Shown in pieces: positions 51,859 to 61,026 of a stretch of 64,000 nt of DNA. The notes below the pieces were generated by a model. That model was not told where the DNA came from and ran no database searches. It saw only the letters and a program-made list of their open reading frames with translations. Each line of letters begins with the position of its first letter. The stretch's first letter is position 1. Where the stretch lies: positions 1-64,000 of the forward strand of contig JAFXPL010000111.1 in assembly GCA_017527945.1 (NCBI GenBank), in the 5' to 3' direction. The translations under genes and the position numbers were made by a program. The stretch is from Bacteroidales bacterium. GTDB lineage: Bacteria; Bacteroidota; Bacteroidia; Bacteroidales; WCHB1-69.

Positions 51859-53271
51859 ATGGGTGGATTTTTTGGAATTGTATCGAACGAACCTTGCATT
51901 ACGGATTTGTTCTACGGAGTGGACTATCATTCGCATCTCGGAACGAGGCGCGCCGGAATCGTGACCTACCAACAGGAAGGGAAACTGTTCCGCCGTTCCA
52001 TCCACAACATCGAGAACTCCTATTTCCGGACCAAGTTCGGGGACGACCTCGGCAAATTCACGGGCAATTCCGGCATCGGTGTCATCAGCGACACGGACGC
52101 CCAACCCATTGTGGTAAATTCCCACTTGGGGCGATTCGCCATCAGCACCGTAGCTAAAATCAACAATATCAGCGAGTTGGAACAGGAATGTCTCGACTGC
52201 AACCAGCAATTCACCGAGCTCAGCTCCGGCACCACCAATCCCACCGAACTCATCGCGCTGATGATCACCCGCAAACACGATTTCGTGGAAGGCATACAAT
52301 ATGTATATAATAAAGTAAAGGGTTCTTGCTCCATCCTCATACTCACCGAAGACGGCATCATCGCCGCCCGCGACTATTATGGGCGCACCCCCATCGTCAT
52401 CGGCAAGAAGGATTCCGGTTTCGCGTTGGCCTCCGAGAACCACAGCTTCGCCAACCTGAACTACGAGACCGTCCACTACGTCGGGCCCGGCGAAATCGTG
52501 AAAGTCACCGCCGACGGATTCCAACAACTGCTTGCCCCCAACCCCAAAATGCAGATCTGCTCCTTCCTGTGGATTTATTACGGCTATCCGTCCGTAAACT
52601 ACGAAGACATCAACGTGGAGGACACACGCTACCGTTACGGTTATGCCATGGGCAAAAACGACGATGTGGATGCCGACTTCGTGTCAGCCATCCCCGATTC
52701 CGGCATCGGCATGGCGCTGGGCTACGCCACCGGCAAAGGCATCCCCTACCAGCGCGCCATGGTCAAATACACCCCCACCTGGTCGCGCAGCTTCATGCCT
52801 TCCAACCAGGCGATGCGCGAACATGTGGCCAAGATGAAACTGCTGCCCAACCGCGACTTGCTGCGGGGCAAGCGTATCGTTTTCTGCGACGACTCCATCG
52901 TGCGCGGCACACAACTGCGCGACAACGTGCGCAAAATGTACGAGTACGGCGCCAAAGAGGTGCATATCCGCATCAGCTGCCCGCCTTTGCTCTACGGCTG
53001 CGAGTTCCTCAACTTTTCCGCCTCCAAAACCCAAATGGAGCTCATCACCCGCCGCGTCATCAAGGAACTTGAGGGCGATGACAGCAAAAACCTCCATCTC
53101 TTCCTCGACAGCACCACCAAAGAATACGCCAACATGGTGGAAATCATCCGCAAGCACCTCGGCGTGGACACCCTGAAATTCAGCACGCTGGATATGATCA
53201 CCGATGCTATCGGACTGCCCAAAGACCGACTCTGCACCCACTGCTTCGACGGTTCCTCCTACGGATTCTAA
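51859..53271 (+). CDS. Amidophosphoribosyltransferase (PurF) family protein lacking the N-terminal Cys
   Basis: 470 residues. Ntn-hydrolase glutaminase domain followed by a phosphoribosyltransferase domain with the PRPP loop VFCDDSIVRGTQ (about residues 348-360). PurF normally starts MCGI..., with the Cys after Met as glutaminase nucleophile; this protein starts MGGFFGIVS, with Gly there and the first Cys at position 13. Other glutaminase-domain blocks are kept (HLGTRRAG, RDYYGRTP, ASENHSF). Late cysteines include CTHCFDG. It may make phosphoribosylamine from free ammonia, or have another role. pcm follows after 5 nt. Confidence 0.82.
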   Translation: MGGFFGIVSNEPCITDLFYGVDYHSHLGTRRAGIVTYQQEGKLFRRSIHNIENSYFRTKFGDDLGKFTGNSGIGVISDTDAQPIVVNSHLGRFAISTVAKINNISELEQECLDCNQQFTELSSGTTNPTELIALMITRKHDFVEGIQYVYNKVKGSCSILILTEDGIIAARDYYGRTPIVIGKKDSGFALASENHSFANLNYETVHYVGPGEIVKVTADGFQQLLAPNPKMQICSFLWIYYGYPSVNYEDINVEDTRYRYGYAMGKNDDVDADFVSAIPDSGIGMALGYATGKGIPYQRAMVKYTPTWSRSFMPSNQAMREHVAKMKLLPNRDLLRGKRIVFCDDSIVRGTQLRDNVRKMYEYGAKEVHIRISCPPLLYGCEFLNFSASKTQMELITRRVIKELEGDDSKNLHLFLDSTTKEYANMVEIIRKHLGVDTLKFSTLDMITDAIGLPKDRLCTHCFDGSSYGF

Positions 53272-53276
53272 TCTAT

Positions 53277-53924
53277 ATGCCAACCGAGAACTACCTTCTT
53301 CTGGGACAAAAAAGACGCCTCATCGAGTCGCTCCGGCAAAAGGGCATTACCGATGAAAATGTGCTCAACGCCTTCGACAAAATGGAACGGCACCGTTTTT
53401 TGGAATCGGTATTGTGGCCACGCGCATACGATGACGAAGCGCTGAAGCTGACTACCGACCAGACCATCTCGAAGCCCTCCACCGTTGCATTCCAATCGCA
53501 GCTGTTGGAGGTGAAGCGCGGGATGAAGGTGTTGGAGATAGGTACCGGATCCGGGTTCCAGGCCGCCATCCTGTACGCCATGGGGGCGAAGGTTTTCACA
53601 GTGGAACGGCAGATTGCGCTGTTCAAACGCACCAAGCCGCTGTTAGACAAGCTTGCGCCATCGGTGGTGACCTACTACGGCGACGGGTTCAAGGGGTATC
53701 CCCAATTCGCCCCCTACGATCGGGTCATCGTCACCTGCGGCGCACCGAACGTCCCGCAAGCGCTCCTCGACCAGTTAGTCACAGGAGGAATTATGGTGAT
53801 TCCCGTGGGTGTGGAATCCCAGACCATGAAGAAAATCGTAAAAATCAGCGAAACGGAATACGAGGAAGAAGATTTCGGGAACTTTCTCTTTGTCCCGATG
53901 CTGAAGGAGCGAGTGCGACGATAG
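53277..53924 (+). CDS. pcm: Protein-L-isoaspartate O-methyltransferase
   Basis: 215 residues. The SAM-binding motif VLEIGTGSGFQAAIL lies at about residues 84-98. The family's N-terminal blocks VLNAFDKMERHRFL and TISKPSTVAFQSQLL are present, as are later motifs GDGFKGYPQFAPYDRVIVTCGA and a G-G-I-M-V-I-P-V-G stretch. It methylates damaged isoaspartyl residues for repair. It starts 5 nt after the PurF-like gene and is convergent with the lipoprotein gene whose stop is 5 nt away. Confidence 0.94.
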   Translation: MPTENYLLLGQKRRLIESLRQKGITDENVLNAFDKMERHRFLESVLWPRAYDDEALKLTTDQTISKPSTVAFQSQLLEVKRGMKVLEIGTGSGFQAAILYAMGAKVFTVERQIALFKRTKPLLDKLAPSVVTYYGDGFKGYPQFAPYDRVIVTCGAPNVPQALLDQLVTGGIMVIPVGVESQTMKKIVKISETEYEEEDFGNFLFVPMLKERVRR

Positions 53925-53929
53925 ACGAC

Positions 53930-54328
53930 CTACCGAGACACTTCCTCCGTACCGCCAGAGTGAAACTTCATCGCTTTGACAAAGCGGTATGTGCCGCTGG
54001 CGTTAAGCGTGGCGATGCCGTAGATGAAATAGTCGGAGCTTTTCAGCAGGCCACAGACGTATGCCGTGTCAATTTTTGCCAGCTGACTGTTGCACAACGA
54101 CTTAGCCTGCGCATCGTTCTCTGCCAAAGAGGTTCCTTCAAAGGTGACCAGTTTGTTGTATTCCACATTATCCGCAAAATAACGTTCCAACTCTTGCCAT
54201 TGCGAAGCCTCAACGGAACCGGACTGGTGCCCAAGGCAACCGATGGTGTATTGTGTGGAGACCTTTTCCGTGCATGCGGCGAAGATAAGGGCGAGGCAAG
54301 CGACCGCTATATATACCTTTCTTTTCAT
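53930..54328 (-). CDS. Hypothetical lipoprotein, 132 aa
   Basis: From ATG 54328, which gives a lipoprotein signal with the lipobox FAAC (Cys near residue 19). The mature part of ~112 residues is alternately helical and strand-rich with three further cysteines. No family recognised. Transcribed alone; its -7 element is at 54354-54361. Confidence 0.7.
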   Translation of the reverse strand: MKRKVYIAVACLALIFAACTEKVSTQYTIGCLGHQSGSVEASQWQELERYFADNVEYNKLVTFEGTSLAENDAQAKSLCNSQLAKIDTAYVCGLLKSSDYFIYGIATLNASGTYRFVKAMKFHSGGTEEVSR

Positions 54329-54353
54329 AATCATTCATTCTACAATTAACTTG

Positions 54354-54361
54354 CAAAAATA
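54354..54361 (-). promoter_or_regulatory. Bacteroidota -7 promoter element
   Basis: TATTTTTG followed by CA, 26 nt before ATG 54328. Confidence 0.6.
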
Positions 54362-54417
54362 ACACATTTCGAGATAAAAAAAAGGGAGCTGGGAATATAT
54401 AATCAACATCTTTTTGT

Positions 54418-54425
54418 TACTTTTG
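54418..54425 (+). promoter_or_regulatory. Bacteroidota -7 promoter element
   Basis: TACTTTTG followed by CG, 21 nt before ATG 54446. Confidence 0.65.
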
Positions 54426-54445
54426 CGGCCCGAAATCAAATCAAA

Positions 54446-55159
54446 ATGAAAATCACCGGATTCATATTCGCCGCAGGGTTGGGCACGCGCCTGTATCCTC
54501 TCACCGCAAGCAAGCCGAAAGCATTGGTCAGATACAACGGGCGGACGTTGTTAGACCACGCCATCGGGAAGCTCTTTGCCAGCGGCATCACAGACATCAT
54601 CGTGAACGTCCACCATTTTCCTGACCTGATGATTGACGCGCTTCGGCAGCATCCTCAGGCAGAGCATCTCCATGTCTCCGACGAGCGAGCCTATCTCCGC
54701 GACACGGCCGGAGGGCTCAAATTCGCAGAACCGCTGTGGGGAGGAAGCGACCTGCTGCTACTCTACAATGTGGACATTATATCCAATATCGACCTCAACA
54801 AAGTGATTAACAGGCATATAGAAACAAATGCCGAAGCCACACTTGCCGTCAGGCACCGCACCACCCAACGCTACCTGCTTTTCGACGAGGCGGACGGACA
54901 GCTTTGCGGATGGCGCAACGTGAAAACGGGCGAGGAACTCATCTCCAACCCCTGCCCAAATCCTGACGCACTGGCTTTCAGCGGGATTCATATCCTGAAC
55001 GCGAAGTTTGCCCGCGAAATCCCCTCCGTCGAGAAGCAGTCCATCACCCAGTTCTATCTCCAACAGTCGGCGACGCACCGCATCTGCGCGCACATACACG
55101 ACGAGGACGAATGGATGGATGTCGGTAAATTTGAGGAGTTCCATAACTTGTTGTCATAG
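54446..55159 (+). CDS. Sugar-1-phosphate nucleotidyltransferase (MurU-like)
   Basis: 237 residues. NTP-transferase signature FAAGLGTRLYPLTASKPKAL at residues 7-26, LLLLYNVDI for the metal-binding Asp region, then a shortened C-terminus with DEWMDVGKFEEF. The size and the A-G-L-G-T-R-L-x-P-L form fit MurU/HddC-type enzymes that make NDP-activated sugars for wall or surface polysaccharide; the sugar cannot be read from the sequence. A terminator follows and dnaA comes next. Confidence 0.85.
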   Translation: MKITGFIFAAGLGTRLYPLTASKPKALVRYNGRTLLDHAIGKLFASGITDIIVNVHHFPDLMIDALRQHPQAEHLHVSDERAYLRDTAGGLKFAEPLWGGSDLLLLYNVDIISNIDLNKVINRHIETNAEATLAVRHRTTQRYLLFDEADGQLCGWRNVKTGEELISNPCPNPDALAFSGIHILNAKFAREIPSVEKQSITQFYLQQSATHRICAHIHDEDEWMDVGKFEEFHNLLS

Positions 55160-55199
55160 CCGTGCTTATACACTGACCGCACGGCTTTACACTTTTTTT
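55158..55199 (+). terminator. Intrinsic terminator upstream of dnaA
   Basis: A 7-bp stem GCCGTGC (55159-55165) / GCACGGC (55179-55185) with a 13-nt loop, followed by TTTACAC and a run of T. It begins at the stop codon of the nucleotidyltransferase. Confidence 0.7.
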
Positions 55200-55246
55200 T
55201 CAAAAAATCAAGAGGCTAATTGTATTTTTTTGAACTTTTTTTTTGT

Positions 55247-55254
55247 TAATTTTG
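55247..55254 (+). promoter_or_regulatory. Bacteroidota -7 promoter element for dnaA
   Basis: TAATTTTG followed by CG, 86 nt before ATG 55340. The leader is AT-rich, with a short ATGAAA...TTTCAT inverted repeat; no clear DnaA box. Confidence 0.55.
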
Positions 55255-55339
55255 CGAGATGAAAATTTGATTTCATATTTGACTATAACGTATTAAGATT
55301 TAGAGAAATAGCGATAAAATAAAGAAACTTAAACTGCAA

Positions 55340-56797
55340 ATGGAAAAAGAGCTACCCTCACATACTACAGTTTGGAATCAGTGTCTGGAGATTATACGGG
55401 ACACAGTGTCGCCGGAAGTGTATTCGACCATATTCGAACCCATCAACGCCGTAGCTTTGGATGACAAGCTGCTCACCTTGGAGCTTCCGAGCCTCTGGTA
55501 CAAGGAAATTCTGGAAGAGCATTATGTCAGTCTGCTGCGAACCGTCATCCGGAAATTGCTGGGCAACGACGCAAAGCTGCGCTACAAAGTGTTGGTGGAG
55601 CGCGGCCGAACGCCTTCCCAGTCCACCTCAATGACCATCGCCCCTTCGGAGCGCCCGGCCGTCAAGAATCCGCCCATAATGCCCCCGTTAGACGTCAACA
55701 GCATGGACAACAAGGACATACCCGGGCCTTTCATCGTCCCCGGCATCAAGAAAACGCCCATTCCGTCCAACCTGTCGGAAACTCTGACTTTCGACAACTA
55801 CGTGGTCGGAGACTGCAACCGGCTGGCCTACGCCGCTGGCATGTCCATCGCCAAGGCCCCGGGACAGACTCCCTTCAATCCGCTCTTCATTTATTCCGAA
55901 GTGGGGCTCGGCAAAACGCACCTGGTCAACGCCATCGGCATCCAGACCAAGATCAACTTCCCCGACAAAATCGTCATCTACGTGAGCGCCGACACTTTCT
56001 ACCAACAGTACATGGAGGCCGTGAAAAGCGACAATCTCAACGACTTTTACTGGTTCTACCAGGCGGTTGACATGCTCATCATCGACGACATCCAGTTCAT
56101 TTCCGGCAGCAAGACGAAGACCCAAGAAGCCTTCTTCCAGATTTTCAATCACTTGCACCAGCTCAAGAAGCAGATCATCATGACCTCCGACAAGTCGCCG
56201 GTCGATATCACAGGCTTCGAGCCTCGTCTGTTGAACCGTTTCAAATGGGGGTTGGCCACCGACCTGCAGGTGCCCGACCTGGAGACACGTACTGCCATCA
56301 TCACCAAGAAGCTGGAGAACAACGGCATCGAGTTCTCGAAAGAGGTCATCGACTATCTGGCACTGCGCATCACCTCCAACACCCGCGAACTGGAAGGCGC
56401 CATGATCGCCATCCTCGCGCAGGCCTCGCTCAACCACCGCGACATCACGCTCGACCTTGCCCGCGAAATGGTCGATAAATACGTGAAATCCACCGCCAAG
56501 GAGATCTCCATTGAGTACATCCAGAAAATTGTGTGCGACTACTTTGGCATCTCCGTGGAGGCCATCAACGCCAAGACACGCAAACGCGAAATCGTGCAGG
56601 TTCGCCAAATCAGCATGTATTTCGCCAAAAAATACACCCACCTGCCCCTCTCCGTCATCGGCGCGTACTGCGGAAACAAAGACCACGCGACAGTTTTGCA
56701 TGCATGTCGCACCATACGGAACCTCAGCGAAACCGACAAGAAAATGAAGCAGTATATTTCCGACATTGACAAAAAAATGAAAATCGGAAATATTTAG
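55340..56797 (+). CDS. dnaA: Chromosomal replication initiator DnaA
   Basis: 485 residues. Domain I (residues 1-85) contains WNQCLEIIRDTV. A variable linker follows, then the AAA+ domain III with NYVVGDCN, Walker A GLGKTH (189-194), Walker B LIIDDIQF, and sensor-like SNTRELEGA. Domain IV ends with the DNA-binding signature YCGNKDHATVLHACRTI. It binds DnaA boxes at oriC and opens the duplex. It has its own promoter; recJ follows after 57 nt with a separate promoter. Confidence 0.96.
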   Translation: MEKELPSHTTVWNQCLEIIRDTVSPEVYSTIFEPINAVALDDKLLTLELPSLWYKEILEEHYVSLLRTVIRKLLGNDAKLRYKVLVERGRTPSQSTSMTIAPSERPAVKNPPIMPPLDVNSMDNKDIPGPFIVPGIKKTPIPSNLSETLTFDNYVVGDCNRLAYAAGMSIAKAPGQTPFNPLFIYSEVGLGKTHLVNAIGIQTKINFPDKIVIYVSADTFYQQYMEAVKSDNLNDFYWFYQAVDMLIIDDIQFISGSKTKTQEAFFQIFNHLHQLKKQIIMTSDKSPVDITGFEPRLLNRFKWGLATDLQVPDLETRTAIITKKLENNGIEFSKEVIDYLALRITSNTRELEGAMIAILAQASLNHRDITLDLAREMVDKYVKSTAKEISIEYIQKIVCDYFGISVEAINAKTRKREIVQVRQISMYFAKKYTHLPLSVIGAYCGNKDHATVLHACRTIRNLSETDKKMKQYISDIDKKMKIGNI

Positions 56798-56821
56798 TGG
56801 ACAATATTAAAAAATAAACAT

Positions 56822-56829
56822 TATATTTG
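56822..56829 (+). promoter_or_regulatory. Bacteroidota -7 promoter element for recJ
   Basis: TATATTTG followed by CG, 25 nt before ATG 56855. Confidence 0.65.
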
Positions 56830-56854
56830 CGGCGCGTTTTTTTGAGAGACTAAA

Positions 56855-58717
56855 ATGAAAAAACATTGGGTAAAAAAAGAGCTTCCTGACGAGGCAGTTG
56901 TATCACAACTATGTGAGCATCTGCATCTTGAGCGTCCGTTGGCCACGCTTTTGGCACAACGCGGCATCGCCAACGTGCAGGATGCGCGCGACTTTTTTGA
57001 GCCCAACATCGAGAAACTTCATGACCCGTTCCTGATGAAAGACATGAACGTCGCCGTGGAACGTCTCTCCAAAGCCATTGTCCATGACGAACGAATAATG
57101 GTCTATGGCGACTACGACGTGGACGGAACCTCGGCCGTCGCGTTGCTCTACTCTTTCCTCTGCAAAATCCATGGGTCCGATGCCCACGAATACATCAAAT
57201 ACTACATCCCCGACCGCTATACCGAAGGTTACGGCATCACCGAGAAGGGCATCCAATACTGCCGCGACAACGGCATTAACCTGCTGATTTCCCTTGACTG
57301 CGGCATCAAGGCCAACGACATGGTCGATTTGGCCAACCAATACGGCATCGACGTCATCATCACCGACCACCACTTGGAGGGCGAAACCCTGCCCAACGCC
57401 GTCGCCATCCTCGACCCCAAGCGCAAGGACTGCCCATACCCCTACAAGGAACTCTCCGGCTGTGGAGTCGGGTTCAAGTTGGTGCAAGGCTACTGCCAAC
57501 GCAACGGGCTTCCCGACGAGCTTTGGTTAGAACGCATGGACCTCGTGGCCGTGAGCATTGCCTGCGACATCGTGGCCATCACCGGCGAGAACCGCATCTT
57601 CGCCCATTTCGGCCTGGAAATGATCAACAAGATTCCACGCATGGGCATCCGCTCCATCCTCGACCAGGCTGGCATCAAAATGAGAACCTATCCCCCATTC
57701 AGCGAGGACACCATCTTCACAAGAGTCATATCCATCTCTGACTTAGTATTTTACGTCGGACCTCGTATCAACGCTGCAGGGCGCATCAAAAGTGCCAAGG
57801 AGTCTGTCCGCCTTTTTATTGTAGAAGACGAAGACAAGTCCATGGAAATCAGCACCCGCATCAACAAACAGAACAACGAACGAAAGCAAAAAGACAAGAA
57901 CGCCACTGAAGAGGCGATGGACATGATCCGCAACTCCCACGAGTTCGAGAACCGCAAAAGCATCGTCATCTACAACCCGCAGTGGGAAAAAGGCATCATC
58001 GGCATCGTGGCTTCCCGCCTCGTGGAGGAGTTCTACAAGCCCACCATCGTGCTTATGAGCTCCGATGACGGCCTCATCACCGGATCCGCCCGGTCCGTCA
58101 AAGAATTTAACATTTACGACGGCATCGACTCCTGCGCCGACCTGCTGGAGCACTTCGGAGGGCACAAGTACGCCGCTGGACTGACCATGAAGCAGGAAAA
58201 CTTGGAGGAATTTTCCCAACGCTTTGAAGAATACGTGAAAGAGAATTTGGATGAATCCGCCTACGAGCCCGAAATCACGGTGGACATGTCCTTGAAACTC
58301 TCCGAAATCACCCCACATTTCTTGAAAAACCTTAAAAAATTCGCCCCTTTTGGACCAGGGAACATGGAGCCCATCTTTGAAACCGACAACGTGGTGGATG
58401 AAGGCAATGCCCGCATTGTGGGCGACAAGCACTTGAAATGCAGAGTGTTAAGTCCTTTCGAGCGCGGAAACTCCTTTGATGGCATCGCGTTTAACCAAAA
58501 ATCGCAACTTCACGTCATCAGCAACTCCAAACCTTTCAATGTGCTCTACCACGTGGAGGAAAACCGTTGGAACAACACCGTAACCACACAGCTGAACATC
58601 AAGGACATAGAGCCTGCTTCGGCGGAAAAGTCACAAGACACGCCTCAAAAAACCGACCCGATAGATGACTATGCCTACCGAACCAGCAGTGACAGAAAAA
58701 AGGATTTTCCCGCCTAA
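56855..58717 (+). CDS. recJ: Single-stranded-DNA-specific exonuclease RecJ
   Basis: 620 residues. DHH phosphoesterase motifs are present: VYGDYDVDGTSA (motif I), SLDCGIK (II), IITDHH (III) and the later DHHA1 block with GSARSVKEFNI and GGHKYAAGL. The C-terminal OB-like domain ends in an acidic/Ser-rich tail. Degrades ssDNA 5'-3' in mismatch and recombination repair. The glycosyltransferase gene begins 24 nt after it, probably in the same transcript. Confidence 0.95.
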   Translation: MKKHWVKKELPDEAVVSQLCEHLHLERPLATLLAQRGIANVQDARDFFEPNIEKLHDPFLMKDMNVAVERLSKAIVHDERIMVYGDYDVDGTSAVALLYSFLCKIHGSDAHEYIKYYIPDRYTEGYGITEKGIQYCRDNGINLLISLDCGIKANDMVDLANQYGIDVIITDHHLEGETLPNAVAILDPKRKDCPYPYKELSGCGVGFKLVQGYCQRNGLPDELWLERMDLVAVSIACDIVAITGENRIFAHFGLEMINKIPRMGIRSILDQAGIKMRTYPPFSEDTIFTRVISISDLVFYVGPRINAAGRIKSAKESVRLFIVEDEDKSMEISTRINKQNNERKQKDKNATEEAMDMIRNSHEFENRKSIVIYNPQWEKGIIGIVASRLVEEFYKPTIVLMSSDDGLITGSARSVKEFNIYDGIDSCADLLEHFGGHKYAAGLTMKQENLEEFSQRFEEYVKENLDESAYEPEITVDMSLKLSEITPHFLKNLKKFAPFGPGNMEPIFETDNVVDEGNARIVGDKHLKCRVLSPFERGNSFDGIAFNQKSQLHVISNSKPFNVLYHVEENRWNNTVTTQLNIKDIEPASAEKSQDTPQKTDPIDDYAYRTSSDRKKDFPA

Positions 58718-58741
58718 AAACATCGCAAATAGCTTGACTCA

Positions 58742-59866
58742 ATGAAGATAGCTGTAAATACACGCCTGCTGCTGAAAAACAGATTGGAAGGCATCGGTAT
58801 TTTCACACGCGAAACGCTCCAGCGAATCACAAAAGCACACCCGGAGCACCAATTTTACTTCCTCTTCGACCGTCCATACGACGAGTCATTTCTTTTCTGC
58901 GACAACATCAGCCCGATAGTCGCTTATCCGCAAGCGCGGCACCCCTATCTATGGTATCTTTTTTTCGAATATGGCATCCCGTTGAAGCTCAGGTCGATAC
59001 GACCGGACTTATTCCTTTCCACCGACGGTTGGATTCCAACAAAATTGAACATTCCCGTGGTCAACGTCATTCACGACCTCAACTTCAAGCACCATCCCGA
59101 ATTTGTACCGCCCGTAGTTCGACGCTACTACGACCGTTTCTTTCCGAAATTCGCCCGCAACAGCACCCGGATAGCCACCGTTTCCGAGTTCAGCAAACAG
59201 GACATTCACGACAGCTACCAGGTCCCGACAGACAAAATTGACGTGGTTTATAACGGGACAAATCCAGCCTACAAGCCCCTTTCTGAGGAACAAAAGAGAA
59301 CCATCCGGCAGCAATACACCAATGGTTGCGACTATTTTTTGTTCGTCGGTCTCATACATAAGCGGAAGAACCTTGACAATATTTTCCGTGCTTTCGATCG
59401 ATTCAAAGAACAGACCGGAGCAGCCACAAAATTAGTGGTGGTGGGAGACAAAAAATGGTGGGCTGGCGAGATTGAGAACACATACCTCCAAATGCGCTAC
59501 CGGGAAGACGTAATCATGCTTGGCCGTCAGCAAACGGATGTGCTGAGTGCTCTTACCGCGTCCGCCACAGCGCTGGTCTATGCCTCCCTGTTTGAAGGCT
59601 TCGGGCAGCCGATTGTGGATGCCTTCAACGCACACACGCCCGTCATCACCTCCAACCTATCCTCCATGCCCGAAGTGGCCGGAGACGCCGCCCTGCTCGT
59701 CAATCCCTACCGCGAAGAGGAGATTGCCGATGCCATGTGCCAACTGCAACAAAACCCTGCTTTATGTCACGCATTGGTCGAAAGAGGGATGGCCCGGAAA
59801 GATCTTTTCACCTGGGACCGAACAGCGGAATTGCTTTGGGAGACCCTTGAAAAGGCCCTGCCGTGA
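58742..59866 (+). CDS. GT4-family glycosyltransferase
   Basis: 374 residues, GT-B fold. The N-terminal domain has VNVIHDLNFKHHPE and TVSEFSKQDI. The C-terminal domain has FVGLIHKRKN and the EFGQP-type motif SLFEGFGQPIVDAF, followed by PVITSNLSSMPEVAGDAALLVNP, typical of retaining GT4 enzymes. It transfers a sugar from a nucleotide donor to an unknown acceptor, perhaps surface polysaccharide. Cytoplasmic, no TM. It follows recJ by 24 nt. Confidence 0.9.
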   Translation: MKIAVNTRLLLKNRLEGIGIFTRETLQRITKAHPEHQFYFLFDRPYDESFLFCDNISPIVAYPQARHPYLWYLFFEYGIPLKLRSIRPDLFLSTDGWIPTKLNIPVVNVIHDLNFKHHPEFVPPVVRRYYDRFFPKFARNSTRIATVSEFSKQDIHDSYQVPTDKIDVVYNGTNPAYKPLSEEQKRTIRQQYTNGCDYFLFVGLIHKRKNLDNIFRAFDRFKEQTGAATKLVVVGDKKWWAGEIENTYLQMRYREDVIMLGRQQTDVLSALTASATALVYASLFEGFGQPIVDAFNAHTPVITSNLSSMPEVAGDAALLVNPYREEEIADAMCQLQQNPALCHALVERGMARKDLFTWDRTAELLWETLEKALP

Positions 59867-59870
59867 AGCT

Positions 59871-59905
59871 GGCAAAAAAAAGACAGGGTTGAAACAACCC
59901 CGTCT
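59871..59905 (-). terminator. Intrinsic terminator for the minus-strand membrane-protein gene
   Basis: Stem AGACAGGGTTG (59881-59891) / CAACCCCGTCT (59895-59905) with one mismatch and a 3-nt loop, followed on the minus strand by nine or so T. It lies 43 nt after the stop codon of the gene at 59948. Confidence 0.75.
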
Positions 59906-59947
59906 CATCAAAACACAACAAATTATGATAGCGTCTAATCCAAAAGA

Positions 59948-60892
59948 TTAGAACTTGCTTTCGTTTTCCAAGAGCATTTTGTTCTTCTTATTGTATTGAA
60001 GAATCAACATCGCTTCCAGACAAATACAGACCGCCATGATGACGATGGCCACCACCACCATGGAACCGTGTCCAGCCTTGGTGAAGAAAGCCCCTTCGCG
60101 GAAGAACGTGAAGAAGAGTACAATGTTCATCAACCAGACACTCACCAGCAGGAAGCCCCACCAAATGGACATCACAAGACCGGAATTATCGACTTTGTTT
60201 TCATCTCTTGCCACAATGCCGGCGTTTTCGAGCGCATAGTCCGTTTCACCCCAAACTTCCTTGAAGAAGGAGAGAGGTTTAATAAGATTATAGATAGGAA
60301 CGAACCATGCCACGTAAGACATCCAGGGCTTCATGCCGTCTTTCATCCAAGGCGCAATCTCATGCAGGTTCTTGTTGTTCTTGGCGCCCCACAAAGCGAA
60401 AAGAAGGGTTTTCAGCAGGAACGCGACAATGGTGATACAGGCCAACACCCAGAATTTCTTCTTGGCGGCATCATTGTCAGCATTCAGCTGTTCCCAATTC
60501 TTTTGTACAGGGCCGTACTCCTTTTCCAGCTCGGCCACTTTCACCAAATTGTCCTCACGCTGTTTTTTCTTATCGGCCAAGGTCTGCTTGGTCACCTCAA
60601 TACTTTCACTAAGCGCTTTCTTTTCATCCTTCGTAGTGGCGGTCTTTTGCTGAAGAGTATCTAATTTGTACTGATAATAAGCGACTTCCGCACTGTCTTG
60701 TTTCAACGGATGCTGTGCTGTGGCATACGCCTCATACAACTTGTTGTAATGATTACGCTCTTGAACCACGGCCGCGTTGGTCTTGTCAAATTTCATCAAA
60801 AAAAGCATGGCGATGACAAAGAGAGCCAAAACAACCACGTTGCAAAGCAGAATAAGCTTGCCCAAAGAGGTGTTGTCTGTCAATTTTTTCAT
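59948..60892 (-). CDS. Membrane protein with periplasmic coiled coil and DUF4328-like C-terminal part
   Basis: 314 residues from ATG 60892. The first TM lies at about residues 14-34. A ~110-residue charged coiled coil follows, then a TM near 148-168. Next is a stretch with APWMKDG and PWMSYVAWFVPIYNLIKPLSFFKEVW, which resembles DUF4328. Two more TM segments (about 243-265 and 277-300) complete it. Topology and partners unknown. Its -7 element is at 60962-60969. Confidence 0.68.
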   Translation of the reverse strand: MKKLTDNTSLGKLILLCNVVVLALFVIAMLFLMKFDKTNAAVVQERNHYNKLYEAYATAQHPLKQDSAEVAYYQYKLDTLQQKTATTKDEKKALSESIEVTKQTLADKKKQREDNLVKVAELEKEYGPVQKNWEQLNADNDAAKKKFWVLACITIVAFLLKTLLFALWGAKNNKNLHEIAPWMKDGMKPWMSYVAWFVPIYNLIKPLSFFKEVWGETDYALENAGIVARDENKVDNSGLVMSIWWGFLLVSVWLMNIVLFFTFFREGAFFTKAGHGSMVVVAIVIMAVCICLEAMLILQYNKKNKMLLENESKF

Positions 60893-60961
60893 ATTCAAAC
60901 TTATTTTATATTACTAATTTTCAATAACTTATGAAACAAAACAACTTTTTTCAAAGCGTAG

Positions 60962-60969
60962 CAAAAGTA
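60962..60969 (-). promoter_or_regulatory. Bacteroidota -7 promoter element
   Basis: TACTTTTG followed by CT, 70 nt before ATG 60892. Confidence 0.55.
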
Positions 60970-61026
60970 ATAAAAAAATCAATACCTTTACGGTTCTTCA
61001 AAAAAAAGCCGCCAAAGGTGCCGATA

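Noticed and set aside
55160..55339. Possible replication origin upstream of dnaA
   Set aside because: The region is AT-rich but I find no cluster of TTATCCACA-type DnaA boxes; only a weak TTATACACT. dnaN is not adjacent. Cumulative GC skew of the complete chromosome would be decisive.
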